NCBI RefSeq assembly: GCF_000717185.1
Contig: NZ_JNYE01000037.1
Coordinates: 1 to 59,814 of the forward strand
DNA: 59,814 nt
DNA from: Kitasatospora phosalacinea
Lineage (GTDB): Bacteria > Actinomycetota > Actinomycetes > Streptomycetales > Streptomycetaceae
Reading direction: 5' to 3'
Numbering within the stretch: position 1 is the first letter of the stretch; each line of letters starts with the position of its first letter. Both the position numbers and the translations under genes were made by a program. A model generated the notes under the pieces. It did no database searches. It worked only from the letters and a program-made list of their open reading frames with translations, and was not told the DNA's origin. Shown in pieces: positions 16,213 to 25,128 of the stretch.

Positions 16213-17216
16213 GACTTCTCCCAGACCATCGTGATCAGGCTGACGCCGCCGCCGAGGCCGACCATCAGGACGCGGTCGCCCGCGTCCAACTCGTCCATGA
16301 CGCAGTCGAGTTGGACGCCGATGGTGGCGGAGGCCAGGTTGCCGAGTTCGGGCACGGTGACGACCAGCTTCTCGGCGGGGACGCCGGTGAGCTCCACGAA
16401 GCGCTCCAGGTAGGGCAGGGTGACCTGGTGCACCAGGACGCGGGCGTAGGCGTCCCAGCCGAGACCGGTGCGGGCGGCGACGCGGGTGAGGATGTCGGCG
16501 CCGATCCGTTCGAAGACGCCGCGCAACTCCTTGCCGCCGCCGCGGAAGTAGCTCCACTCGTCGCCGCGCGGGTGGCGGGAGCCGCCGCCGGGGATGCCGC
16601 CGACCTCCCAGTGCTCGGAGGCGGTCTGGGTCTCGACGTCGAGGATGCCGCCGCGCTCGACGCGTTCGACCAGGACGGCGGCGGCGCCGTCGCCGAAGGT
16701 GTAGCCGGCGAAGCCCTCCCGGAACTCGGCGAGGCCGGAGGGGTCGCGGCGCATGGCCCGGCTGGGGGTCTCGCCGGTGACGACCAGGGCGCGGGTGGCG
16801 CGTCCGGCCAGGATCATCGCGCGGGCGGTGTCGATGCCGTTGAGGAAGCTGTTGCAGGCGTTGGAGACGTCCAACGCGTGGGCGCGGGAACCTAGTTCGG
16901 CCTGTACGAGGTGGGCGGTGGCGGGTTCGCAGACGTCCCGGGAGGCGGAGGCGAACAGCAGCAGGTCGAGGTCGGCCGGGTCCAGTCCGCGGCGGGCGAG
17001 GGCGGTGCGGGCGGCGCCGAGGGCGAGGGTGGAGGGGTGCTCGTCCGGTCCGGCGAAGCGGCGGGTGCGGATGCCGGTGGCCTTCTCGAACATGCCGTCG
17101 GGCAGCGGGAGACGGGCACCGGCGGCCACCTCGTCCTGCAACTGCCGTGAGGTGACGGTCCGTTGCGGGAGGTGGGAGCCGACGGCGGTGATTCCGACGC
17201 GGGGCAGCAGGTCCAT
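16209..17216 (-). CDS. 3-oxoacyl-ACP synthase III / OleA-like thiolase-fold condensing enzyme
   Basis: A 335-aa enzyme of the KAS III/OleA class that joins acyl thioesters. The nucleophile is C121 in DVSNACNSFLNGID. The NAC..FLNG context resembles OleA more than FabH, which usually has AACAGF. The catalytic His is in VLVHQVTLPYLERF and the Asn in PELGNLASATIGVQ. OleA performs head-to-head Claisen condensation of two acyl-CoAs to a 2-alkyl-3-keto acid, and the OleC- and OleD-like genes downstream support the same use. It is the first gene of the minus-strand operon, behind a perfect palindrome at 17252. Confidence 0.85.
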   Translation of the reverse strand: MDLLPRVGITAVGSHLPQRTVTSRQLQDEVAAGARLPLPDGMFEKATGIRTRRFAGPDEHPSTLALGAARTALARRGLDPADLDLLLFASASRDVCEPATAHLVQAELGSRAHALDVSNACNSFLNGIDTARAMILAGRATRALVVTGETPSRAMRRDPSGLAEFREGFAGYTFGDGAAAVLVERVERGGILDVETQTASEHWEVGGIPGGGSRHPRGDEWSYFRGGGKELRGVFERIGADILTRVAARTGLGWDAYARVLVHQVTLPYLERFVELTGVPAEKLVVTVPELGNLASATIGVQLDCVMDELDAGDRVLMVGLGGGVSLITMVWEKS

Positions 17217-17251
17217 GCCCCGATGGTCGTCCGGGGGCGGCGGGCGGGGCG

Positions 17252-17267
17252 TGAGTACGGGTACTCA
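17252..17267. promoter_or_regulatory. Perfect palindrome TGAGTAC-N2-GTACTCA, probable operator
   Basis: A 16-bp perfect inverted repeat with 7-bp arms and a 2-bp centre lies 36 bp upstream of the OleA-like start. Its size and position suit a dimeric regulator controlling the cluster. No cluster-specific regulator gene is adjacent, so the binding protein would be encoded elsewhere. Confidence 0.6.
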
Positions 17268-17294
17268 GCCGGGCCGGGGGATGCGGAGACGGCG

Positions 17295-17329
17295 CGGCCC
17301 GTACGGCGGTGGTGCTGCCGTACGGGCCG
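17295..17329 (-). terminator. Hairpin downstream of the flotillin gene
   Basis: A perfect 13-bp stem CGGCCCGTACGGC/GCCGTACGGGCCG with a 9-nt loop lies 46 bp beyond the flotillin stop. It would separate that transcript from the OleA cluster that follows on the same strand. Confidence 0.65.
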
Positions 17330-17340
17330 TGGTGCGACGT

Positions 17341-17370
17341 GGTGCGGTGGGGTGCGGTGGGGTGCGGTGG
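17341..17370. repeat. Three tandem copies of a 10-bp unit
   Basis: GGTGCGGTGG is repeated three times head to tail, directly beyond the flotillin stop. This is a simple low-complexity repeat likely to vary in copy number between strains. Confidence 0.8.
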
Positions 17371-17374
17371 GGCG

Positions 17375-18871
17375 TCAGTTGCCGGTGTCGACCTGGACCG
17401 GGATGACCTGGGTGGCCGGGGCCGGGGACGGGGCCGGGGCTTCGGCCGGGGGCGCGGCGGGGGCGGTGTTCATCGAGTTGAGCAGTTGGCGGGCCAGGCC
17501 GAGGCCGGTTCCGCCCATGGTGAGCGCCTTGGCGAACATCTCGGACATGCCCTCGGCGCCGTTCAGCAGCACCATGTGCTCGACGTTGCCGAAGGCGTCC
17601 GCACCGGCCCGGACGATGGCGGGCCAGTTCTCGGCCAACTGCTGGGCGACGACGGCTTCCTGGTTCTCGGCGAGGGCCGCGGCGCGGGCCTTGATGCCCT
17701 CGGCCTCGGCCAGGCCCTGGGCCCGGGTGGCCTCCGCCTCGGCGAGGCCCTTGGCGCGGGAGGCCTCGGCCTCGGCCAGGCCCTTGGCGGCCTCGGCGGC
17801 GGCCTGGGCCTCACCGGTGGCGCGGGTCGCCTCGGCGGCGGCCAGGCCGCGGGCCCTGGTGGCCTCGGCCTCGGCGGCCGCGGCGACCTTGACCCGGTTG
17901 GCCTCGGCGGCGGTCTTCAGGTCGGTCTCCCGGGCGAGCGCCTCGGCGGCGGAGATCCGGGCGTCGCGGTCGGCCTCGGCCTTGGTGCGGGTCTCGTACG
18001 CGCGGGCGTCGGCGGGCTTGCGGACGTCGGCCTGGAGCTGCTGCTCCTTGCGGTGCGCCTCCAGCTCGGCGACCTTGGTCTCCTGGACCACGACCTCCTG
18101 CCGGGCGGCGGCCTGGGCGAGCGGTCCGGCCTGCAGCGCGCGGGCCGCGGCGGTGTCCATCTCGGCCTGGTAACCGGCCTGCTGGATACCGGAGTTGCGC
18201 GTCGCCTCGGCCTTGCGGGCGAACGCCTCCTGCTCGGCCTCGGTGGCCCGGCGGTCGGCCTCGGCGGCCGCGATCCGGGCGTCGCGCTGGACGGCGGCGG
18301 CGTGCGGCGCGGCCAGGTTGGTGATGTAGCCGGTCGGGTCCAGGATCTCCTGGATCTGCAGCGAGTCGATGATCAGGCCGAGCTTCTCCATCTCGATGCC
18401 CGAGGCGGAGCGGGTCTCCCCGGTGAGCCGTTCGCGGTCGCGGATCATGTCCTCGACGGTCAGCCCGCCGACGATGGAGCGCAGGTGGCCCGCGAACACG
18501 TTGTGCACCCGCTGGCCCATCATCTTCTGCTGGTCCAGGAAGCGCCGGGCGGCGTTGGCGATCGACGCCGGGTCGTCGCCGACCTTGAAGATGACCACGC
18601 CCTTGACGTGCACCGGGATGCCCTGCGAGGTCACGCACTCGACGTCCAGCGCGGCCTCGTTGAGGTCCAGCGACAGCCGCCGGACCACCTGGACGCCGGG
18701 CAGCACGAAGGTGCCCCGTCCGGTGATGATGCGGAAGCCGAGGCCCTCGCCGTGCTTGGACCCCGAGATGACCAGCGCCTCGTTGGGTTCCGCCACGCGC
18801 CACATCAGTTTGAACAGCAGGACGAGCAGGACGAATCCTGCGGCGACTGCTCCGACGATGCCGATCAGCAT
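17375..18871 (-). CDS. Flotillin-like SPFH domain protein
   Basis: A 498-aa membrane scaffold protein. One N-terminal membrane segment (LIGIVGAVAAGFVLLVLLFK) is followed by an SPFH/band-7 domain (about residues 30-190). A long Ala/Glu-rich coiled coil runs from about 195 to 400, containing tandem copies of AEAEATRAQGLAEAE-like units. A C-terminal globular part and a Pro/Ala tail end the protein. Flotillins organise lipid microdomains and often pair with NfeD proteins, which fits the upstream gene. The ATG at 18871 is chosen over the GTG at 18895 because GAGGGGGAG lies just ahead of it. Confidence 0.9.
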   Translation of the reverse strand: MLIGIVGAVAAGFVLLVLLFKLMWRVAEPNEALVISGSKHGEGLGFRIITGRGTFVLPGVQVVRRLSLDLNEAALDVECVTSQGIPVHVKGVVIFKVGDDPASIANAARRFLDQQKMMGQRVHNVFAGHLRSIVGGLTVEDMIRDRERLTGETRSASGIEMEKLGLIIDSLQIQEILDPTGYITNLAAPHAAAVQRDARIAAAEADRRATEAEQEAFARKAEATRNSGIQQAGYQAEMDTAAARALQAGPLAQAAARQEVVVQETKVAELEAHRKEQQLQADVRKPADARAYETRTKAEADRDARISAAEALARETDLKTAAEANRVKVAAAAEAEATRARGLAAAEATRATGEAQAAAEAAKGLAEAEASRAKGLAEAEATRAQGLAEAEGIKARAAALAENQEAVVAQQLAENWPAIVRAGADAFGNVEHMVLLNGAEGMSEMFAKALTMGGTGLGLARQLLNSMNTAPAAPPAEAPAPSPAPATQVIPVQVDTGN

Positions 18872-19058
18872 CGCGATCTCCCCCTCTTTCGGCACACCGG
18901 TCCGCGGCTGCGCTGGGTGGTGCAGTTCGTGGGCGCGGAAGCCGGTGGCAGCCGCATTCTGCGCCTGCCGCGGGGGCGGGGGAAGGGGGCGCGGCCGTGG
19001 GAACCCTCACTGTCCCGAAACTGTTGCAGGAGGTTTGCGCAGGGCCAGGGAGGAGAGG

Positions 19059-19259
19059 TCAGAAGGGTTCCACGTACACGGTGCGCGGTGGCTGGTAATC
19101 GACCACGACCACCATGGTGCCGGGCTGCAGCGGCTCGCCCGGCACGGCCCGGTACGCCAGGAACGCCTCGGTGCCCAGGCGTTCGGGGACGTGCACCATC
19201 ACCTCGCCGACCAGGCCCGCACCGATCCGCCCCGTCACCCGCCCCACCAGTCCGATCAC
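19059..19259 (-). CDS. Small NfeD-like protein (OB-fold domain only)
   Basis: A 66-aa protein matching only the C-terminal beta-barrel of NfeD proteins: GRIGAGLVGEVMVHVPERLG, then LQPGTMVVVVDYQPPRTVYV. It has no protease or membrane part. NfeD domains bind partner SPFH proteins, and the flotillin gene follows after 187 bp on the same strand, so the two probably act together at the membrane. The GTG at 19259 has a GGGGGAG ribosome site. It is divergent from the thiC riboswitch region. Confidence 0.75.
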   Translation of the reverse strand: MIGLVGRVTGRIGAGLVGEVMVHVPERLGTEAFLAYRAVPGEPLQPGTMVVVVDYQPPRTVYVEPF

Positions 19260-19386
19260 CCCGGGATTCTCCCCCGCCCGACCGCGCGCTGAACAGCGGC
19301 CGCTCGGAGGCGTGCTGGACCAGCCGCCCCCGGTGCCCTACCGTGAACGGCGAACGCAGGCGGCGCACGCCCCTGCGCGGAACGGG

Positions 19387-21321
<1,935 letters not shown>

Positions 21322-21338
21322 CAACGCAGCTCACAGGG

Positions 21339-21380
21339 GCACCGCACCGGGAGGCAGGAGGGGGCTTCCCGGCGCGGTGC
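21339..21380. terminator. Hairpin after thiC
   Basis: Arms GCACCGCACCGGGA (21339-21352) and TCCCGGCGCGGTGC (21367-21380) form a 14-bp stem with one mismatch and a 14-nt loop, 18 bp past the thiC stop. It is a good candidate for transcription termination. Confidence 0.7.
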
Positions 21381-21453
21381 TCCGGTTGGTGCCGGTGTCG
21401 GTCGTGCCTGGTCTACTGTCGGCCGACGAAGGACCGTGTGGGGGAGGAAACCC

Positions 21454-21948
21454 GTGGGCGTGCTGACCGACTACTTTCGAGCAGCCGATGCGGCCTCGGT
21501 CGTACGGGCGCTGCAGGACGCGGACGACCGCCCGCTGGTCGGCGGCCGGGACCCGCACTTCGACGGAGTCGAGGCCAAGCGCCTGGATCCGGACCTCGTG
21601 CTGGGGGAGCTGATCGCCGCCATCCGTCAGGTCCCCTGGGAAGCAGGGGTCGTGGACGGGAGCCCGGTGTGGCCGACCACCCCGGAGCCCGGACCGGACG
21701 GCCCGCAGGACGAGGACGACCCCTGGGCCACCGGCCCGTGGGTGGTGGAACTCGGCACCGCGGTCCGGGACACGCTGGCAGGGGTGGACGACGCGGATGT
21801 GCCGACGGTCGTCGCCAGGTGGGTGCAGGCGGAGGAGCTTCGCCCGGCCGGCGTCGAAGACATGCAGCCGCTGGCCGAAGAGTTGATCCGACTCGCCAGG
21901 CGCGCCAGCGGCGTCGGCGAGCAGCTCTACTGCTGGATCTGCCTGTAG
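21454..21948 (+). CDS. Hypothetical protein
   Basis: A 164-aa acidic, soluble protein I do not recognise. It starts MGVLTDYFRAADAASVVRAL and has an acidic, Pro-rich centre (TPEPGPDGPQDEDDPW) and a helical C-terminus ending GVGEQLYCWICL. The GTG start has a very good ribosome site (GGGGGAGGAAA). It lies between thiC and a decayed copy of the thiC 3' end, so it was probably inserted or duplicated together with that sequence. Proteins of this size and style are often strain-variable in streptomycetes. Confidence 0.7.
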   Translation: MGVLTDYFRAADAASVVRALQDADDRPLVGGRDPHFDGVEAKRLDPDLVLGELIAAIRQVPWEAGVVDGSPVWPTTPEPGPDGPQDEDDPWATGPWVVELGTAVRDTLAGVDDADVPTVVARWVQAEELRPAGVEDMQPLAEELIRLARRASGVGEQLYCWICL

Positions 21949-21981
21949 GCGCCGGAGGAGCGGGTCCTCCTCGCCGGTACG

Positions 21982-22041
21982 GCCGAGAAGTCCGCCGAGT
22001 CCGCCGCCCGGGGCAACCGGGTCCACCTCCCGCTCGCCGAC
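21982..22041 (+). pseudogene. Decayed copy of the thiC 3' end
   Basis: In the frame that continues past the TAG of the preceding gene, 20 codons read AEKSAESAARGNRVHLPLAD. The intact thiC ends [19 protein letters not shown], so 14 of the last 18 residues are identical, and the DNA is similar too (GGCAACCGGGTCNACCTCCC in both). The thiC TGA stop has become CGA here. Only about 60 bp are recognisable, so this is a remnant with no function. Confidence 0.75.
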
Positions 22042-22214
22042 CGACGGCACCGTCCGCGGGCGGAACGGATCCGTCGCACCCGGATCAACGGGCCCGGGGC
22101 CTTGCGGTACGCGGACAATCGTGCTGGCACTCCTATCGTCAGTAGTATGATCCCTTATTAATTGGCAGTGCGGTGTGGCCTGCCGACAGGGAGAGGGATC
22201 GGTTTCGAAATGAA

Positions 22215-23828
22215 ATGCGCAGTGCCGCCCGTTGTTCCTCTTGTCGTCGTGCGAACCGCATCGTGATCGGACGATTCGCGAACCTTGAAAAGAGAACAAT
22301 CGCCATCACCGCCATCACGGCGGTCGCGGCGATCCTCAGGCTCTGGCGCTTCCCCGACCTGCCCGGCGGCCTCAACCAGGACGAAGCCAGCGCCGGATAC
22401 GAGTCCTTCTCGCTGCTGACCAACGGCACGGACCGGTGGGGGAACCCGTGGCCGGCCTACTTCCCCAGCTGGGGATCCGGGCAGAACGTCCTGCTCTCCT
22501 ACCTGAGCATTCCCTTCATCGGCCTGTTCGGCCTGAGCGAGTTCTCGGTGCGGCTGGTCCCGGTGCTGCTGGGAATCGGCGCCGTCCCGCTGCTGTACGC
22601 GGCCCTGCGGCGCTTCGTGGACACTCCCGCGGCGCTGGTCGGGGCGGGGCTCCTCGCCGTCACCCCCTGGCACATCACCGCGTCGCGGTGGGCGCTGGAG
22701 TCGAACATCCTGCCGTTCTTCCTGCTCGCCGGAGTGACCACCCTGGGGTACGCGTACACCTCGTCGCGCGCCCGGAGGCTGATCCCCTTCTCGTTGGTCT
22801 TCCTGGCGCTCGCGCTGTACGCCTACGGCGTGGCGATCATGGTGGTGCCGGTGATCGGGGGGCTCTACCTCGCCGCCCGGTACCGCACCGTCCTGCAGAA
22901 CCGGCTCCCGGTCGGGTTGAGCATGCTGGGGTTCCTGATCGTCGCCGGGCCGATACTGCTGCTCGTCCTGGTCAACAACGTCCTGCACTACAGCCCGCAC
23001 TTCGTGTCCTCGCTGCCGTTCACCGTGCCGAAGTTCGCCTCGTCGCGGCTGGACCAGATCAGTGACGGCCAGAACCTGGCCGAGCTCAACACGCACTTCG
23101 TGACCGGCGGATTCGGCGACGGCTACCTCTGGACCATCCCCAACGGCTTCCTGGTGCTGGGCGTGATCGGGTTCCCGCTGGCCGCGCTCGGCGTCTACTT
23201 CGCGGCCCGCACCCGCAGCCCCGAGGCCAACCTGTTCACGTTCTGGCTGGTCGGCGCCGTCGTCCTGCTGTGCGTGGTGCCGGCCAACGGCAACCGGGCC
23301 AACGCGCTCTTCATCCCGCTCGTCGCCCTCACCGCGATCGGCGTCAGCGGGCTGTACCGCTCGATGACCGACCGGAGGACCGGACGGGCGGTCGTCGCGG
23401 TCATCATGGCCACCGCGCTCGGCTACGGCGCACTCTTCTTCCACGACTACACCACCCGCTACCCGGAGCAGATCGCCCAGCCCTTCGGGAGGGGGTTCGA
23501 GGCGGCGCTGGATTCGGCGGACGCGGCGCGGAAGGGGGACGAGCCGATCTACATATCCGACCGTTTCCCGCTCAATTACATGGAGACCCTGTTCTACCTG
23601 GAGGCCGATCCGAAGGATTTCCAGGCGAATTCCGAGGTGGAGACCGTCGGCGGGATCTACCAGGTGCGCAACTACCGGAACTACTACTTCTCCAGCGGCG
23701 AGAAGCTGCTGGATTCCGTTCCCAGTTACGTGGCGGTGCTGCGCGGCGACGAGAAGCGCGAGTGCGCCGGTGTGGAGAAGATCGCCGGGCACGAGCAGTG
23801 GACCGTCATCCGGTGCGTGACCCACTAG
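22215..23828 (+). CDS. Glycosyltransferase family 39 (PMT/ArnT-like) membrane protein
   Basis: A polytopic membrane glycosyltransferase of 537 aa that would use a polyprenyl-phosphate sugar on the outer face of the membrane. The first extracytoplasmic loop carries the family acidic motif in GLNQDEASAGYES. About ten hydrophobic segments follow to residue 430, then a soluble C-terminal domain (FPLNYMETLFYLEADPKDFQ). The start is uncertain: ATG 22215 has GAGAGGG 15-20 bp upstream, and GTG 22173 and GTG 22263 are in frame. The first 100 bp and the leader are much richer in A/T than the rest, which hints at transfer or a promoter-proximal insertion. Confidence 0.8.
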   Translation: MRSAARCSSCRRANRIVIGRFANLEKRTIAITAITAVAAILRLWRFPDLPGGLNQDEASAGYESFSLLTNGTDRWGNPWPAYFPSWGSGQNVLLSYLSIPFIGLFGLSEFSVRLVPVLLGIGAVPLLYAALRRFVDTPAALVGAGLLAVTPWHITASRWALESNILPFFLLAGVTTLGYAYTSSRARRLIPFSLVFLALALYAYGVAIMVVPVIGGLYLAARYRTVLQNRLPVGLSMLGFLIVAGPILLLVLVNNVLHYSPHFVSSLPFTVPKFASSRLDQISDGQNLAELNTHFVTGGFGDGYLWTIPNGFLVLGVIGFPLAALGVYFAARTRSPEANLFTFWLVGAVVLLCVVPANGNRANALFIPLVALTAIGVSGLYRSMTDRRTGRAVVAVIMATALGYGALFFHDYTTRYPEQIAQPFGRGFEAALDSADAARKGDEPIYISDRFPLNYMETLFYLEADPKDFQANSEVETVGGIYQVRNYRNYYFSSGEKLLDSVPSYVAVLRGDEKRECAGVEKIAGHEQWTVIRCVTH

Positions 23829-23880
23829 CGTTCCGACAGCAGGTCGCGGCCCCGCCGGAACCGGTGCTCCGGCGGGCGTG

Positions 23881-23933
23881 CTCCCGACGTCCTCCCGACG
23901 TCCTCCCGGCGTCCTCCCGGCGTCCTCCCGGCG
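23881..23933. repeat. Five tandem 11-bp repeats
   Basis: CTCCCGRCGTC is repeated four times and followed by a fifth partial copy, in the gap between the GT39 gene and the convergent lipoprotein gene. The gap (23829-24083) otherwise shows only GC-rich sequence. The unit length is not a multiple of three and it lies outside coding sequence. Confidence 0.85.
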
Positions 23934-24083
23934 GGCGGGCCGGCGGCTCGCGGGGCCCGGTCGGGCCCGGTCGGGGCCGGTTCGGGGCCGTGGCCGTTGG
24001 ACGGCGCGTCCGCGGTGTGAAGTGCCTCACTCCGACGGGCGGTTGCGCGTGCGCGCCGCCCGCCGGGGCGTCCGCGGGCGGGT

Positions 24084-25019
24084 TCAGGGCGCCGCGGTGG
24101 TGGTGCTCCCGATGGTGGTCGTGCTGCCCGGGCGGAGGTCGGCGGGGAGGGCGGGGGTGGCGAGCTGGGCGGCCAGCTCCCGGGCCTCCTCCTCGTCGAA
24201 GGAGCCGGAGACGACGGCCTGTCCGCCGGTGATGGCCTGGCTGACGTAGGGGTGGGAGAGCACGGCGCCGTCGACGAGGACGGCGAGTTGGTTGGCCGGC
24301 TCCTGGAGCACGGAGATCCGGCCGGTGAGGTCGGCGAAGGCGGTGCCGCCGGCGGGGGTGAACCGCAGGTGCACCTGCCAGCCGGCGCCGTTCGGGTCGA
24401 GCTCGGCGGTGCTCCCGGCGATGTCGGAGCCCTGGAGGGCGGCCGGGCCGAGCAGGAACTTCTGGCGGAGGCCGGCGGGGTCGGTGCTGCTGCAGGCCAC
24501 GGTCTCGGTGCCGGGGGCGGTGGGCGCGGCGGCCGCGCCGGGGGGTGCGGCGGTGGGGTGGTCCGTGCCGCAGTCCAGGGCCGTGAAGCGGTCCTGCCAC
24601 TGGGCGGGGACGTCCCCGGAGGTGCGGTCGGCGGGCGCGGCGCCGAACGTTCCGGCGGCGAGCACCGGGCGGAGTTCCAGGACGGGCCGGTGGGCGAGGG
24701 CGGCGATCCGGTCGCCGTCGACCGGTCCGGCGACGGAGAGCGTGAGGGTGCCGTCGGCGGTGGTCACCTTCGGGTCGGCCAGGCCGATCAACTCGGCGCG
24801 GTGGCGCAGCTGTTCGGCGGCCCGGTCGAGCGCGTCGGCGCTCAGCGGCCGGTCGCTGGTGAAGGTGGTGGTGGTCCGGGGGCCGGCGGGGGCGGAGGAC
24901 GGGGCGGAGGGTGAAGCGGGCGGCGCCGCGGGTGCGGGGTCGGAGTCGCAGGCGGCGGTGCCCAGGGCGCAGGCGAGCAGCAGGACGGTGGAGCCGGCGG
25001 TTCGGCGCGAGGGCTTCAT
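24084..25019 (-). CDS. Lipoprotein with SecD P1-head-like domain
   Basis: A 311-aa exported lipoprotein. The signal peptide ends in the lipobox LGTAAC (mature Cys near residue 24), followed by a Pro/Ala/Ser linker. The body resembles the periplasmic P1 region of SecD/SecDF: an N-terminal base around ALDRAAEQLRHRAELIGLAD and a head with FADLTGRISVLQEPANQLAV, then LDGAVLSHPYVSQAITGG and EEEARELAAQLATPALPADL. It has no membrane channel part, so it is a stand-alone homologue, not a translocase. Its job is unknown; a chaperone for exported proteins is one possibility. Confidence 0.8.
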   Translation of the reverse strand: MKPSRRTAGSTVLLLACALGTAACDSDPAPAAPPASPSAPSSAPAGPRTTTTFTSDRPLSADALDRAAEQLRHRAELIGLADPKVTTADGTLTLSVAGPVDGDRIAALAHRPVLELRPVLAAGTFGAAPADRTSGDVPAQWQDRFTALDCGTDHPTAAPPGAAAAPTAPGTETVACSSTDPAGLRQKFLLGPAALQGSDIAGSTAELDPNGAGWQVHLRFTPAGGTAFADLTGRISVLQEPANQLAVLVDGAVLSHPYVSQAITGGQAVVSGSFDEEEARELAAQLATPALPADLRPGSTTTIGSTTTAAP

Positions 25020-25072
25020 GCCGGCCAGTGTGGCAGTCGGGGCGTGGGCGCGGGCCGGATCCGCGGAAGGGG

Positions 25073-25104
25073 AAGGCCCCGGCGGGAAGTCCCTTCGGGG
25101 CCTT
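25073..25104. terminator. Hairpin after the GT87-type gene
   Basis: A perfect 9-bp stem AAGGCCCCG/CGGGGCCTT with a 14-nt loop lies 25 bp beyond the stop of the minus-strand glycosyltransferase and ahead of the lipoprotein gene start, so it probably separates these two same-strand genes. Confidence 0.55.
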
Positions 25105-25128
25105 GGGCGTTGCGGGGTCGGGGCCCCG

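Noticed and set aside
17341..17370. Possible CRISPR-like repeats (also at 23881 and 52921)
   Set aside because: The units are 10-18 bp and directly joined with no spacers, so they are simple tandem repeats.
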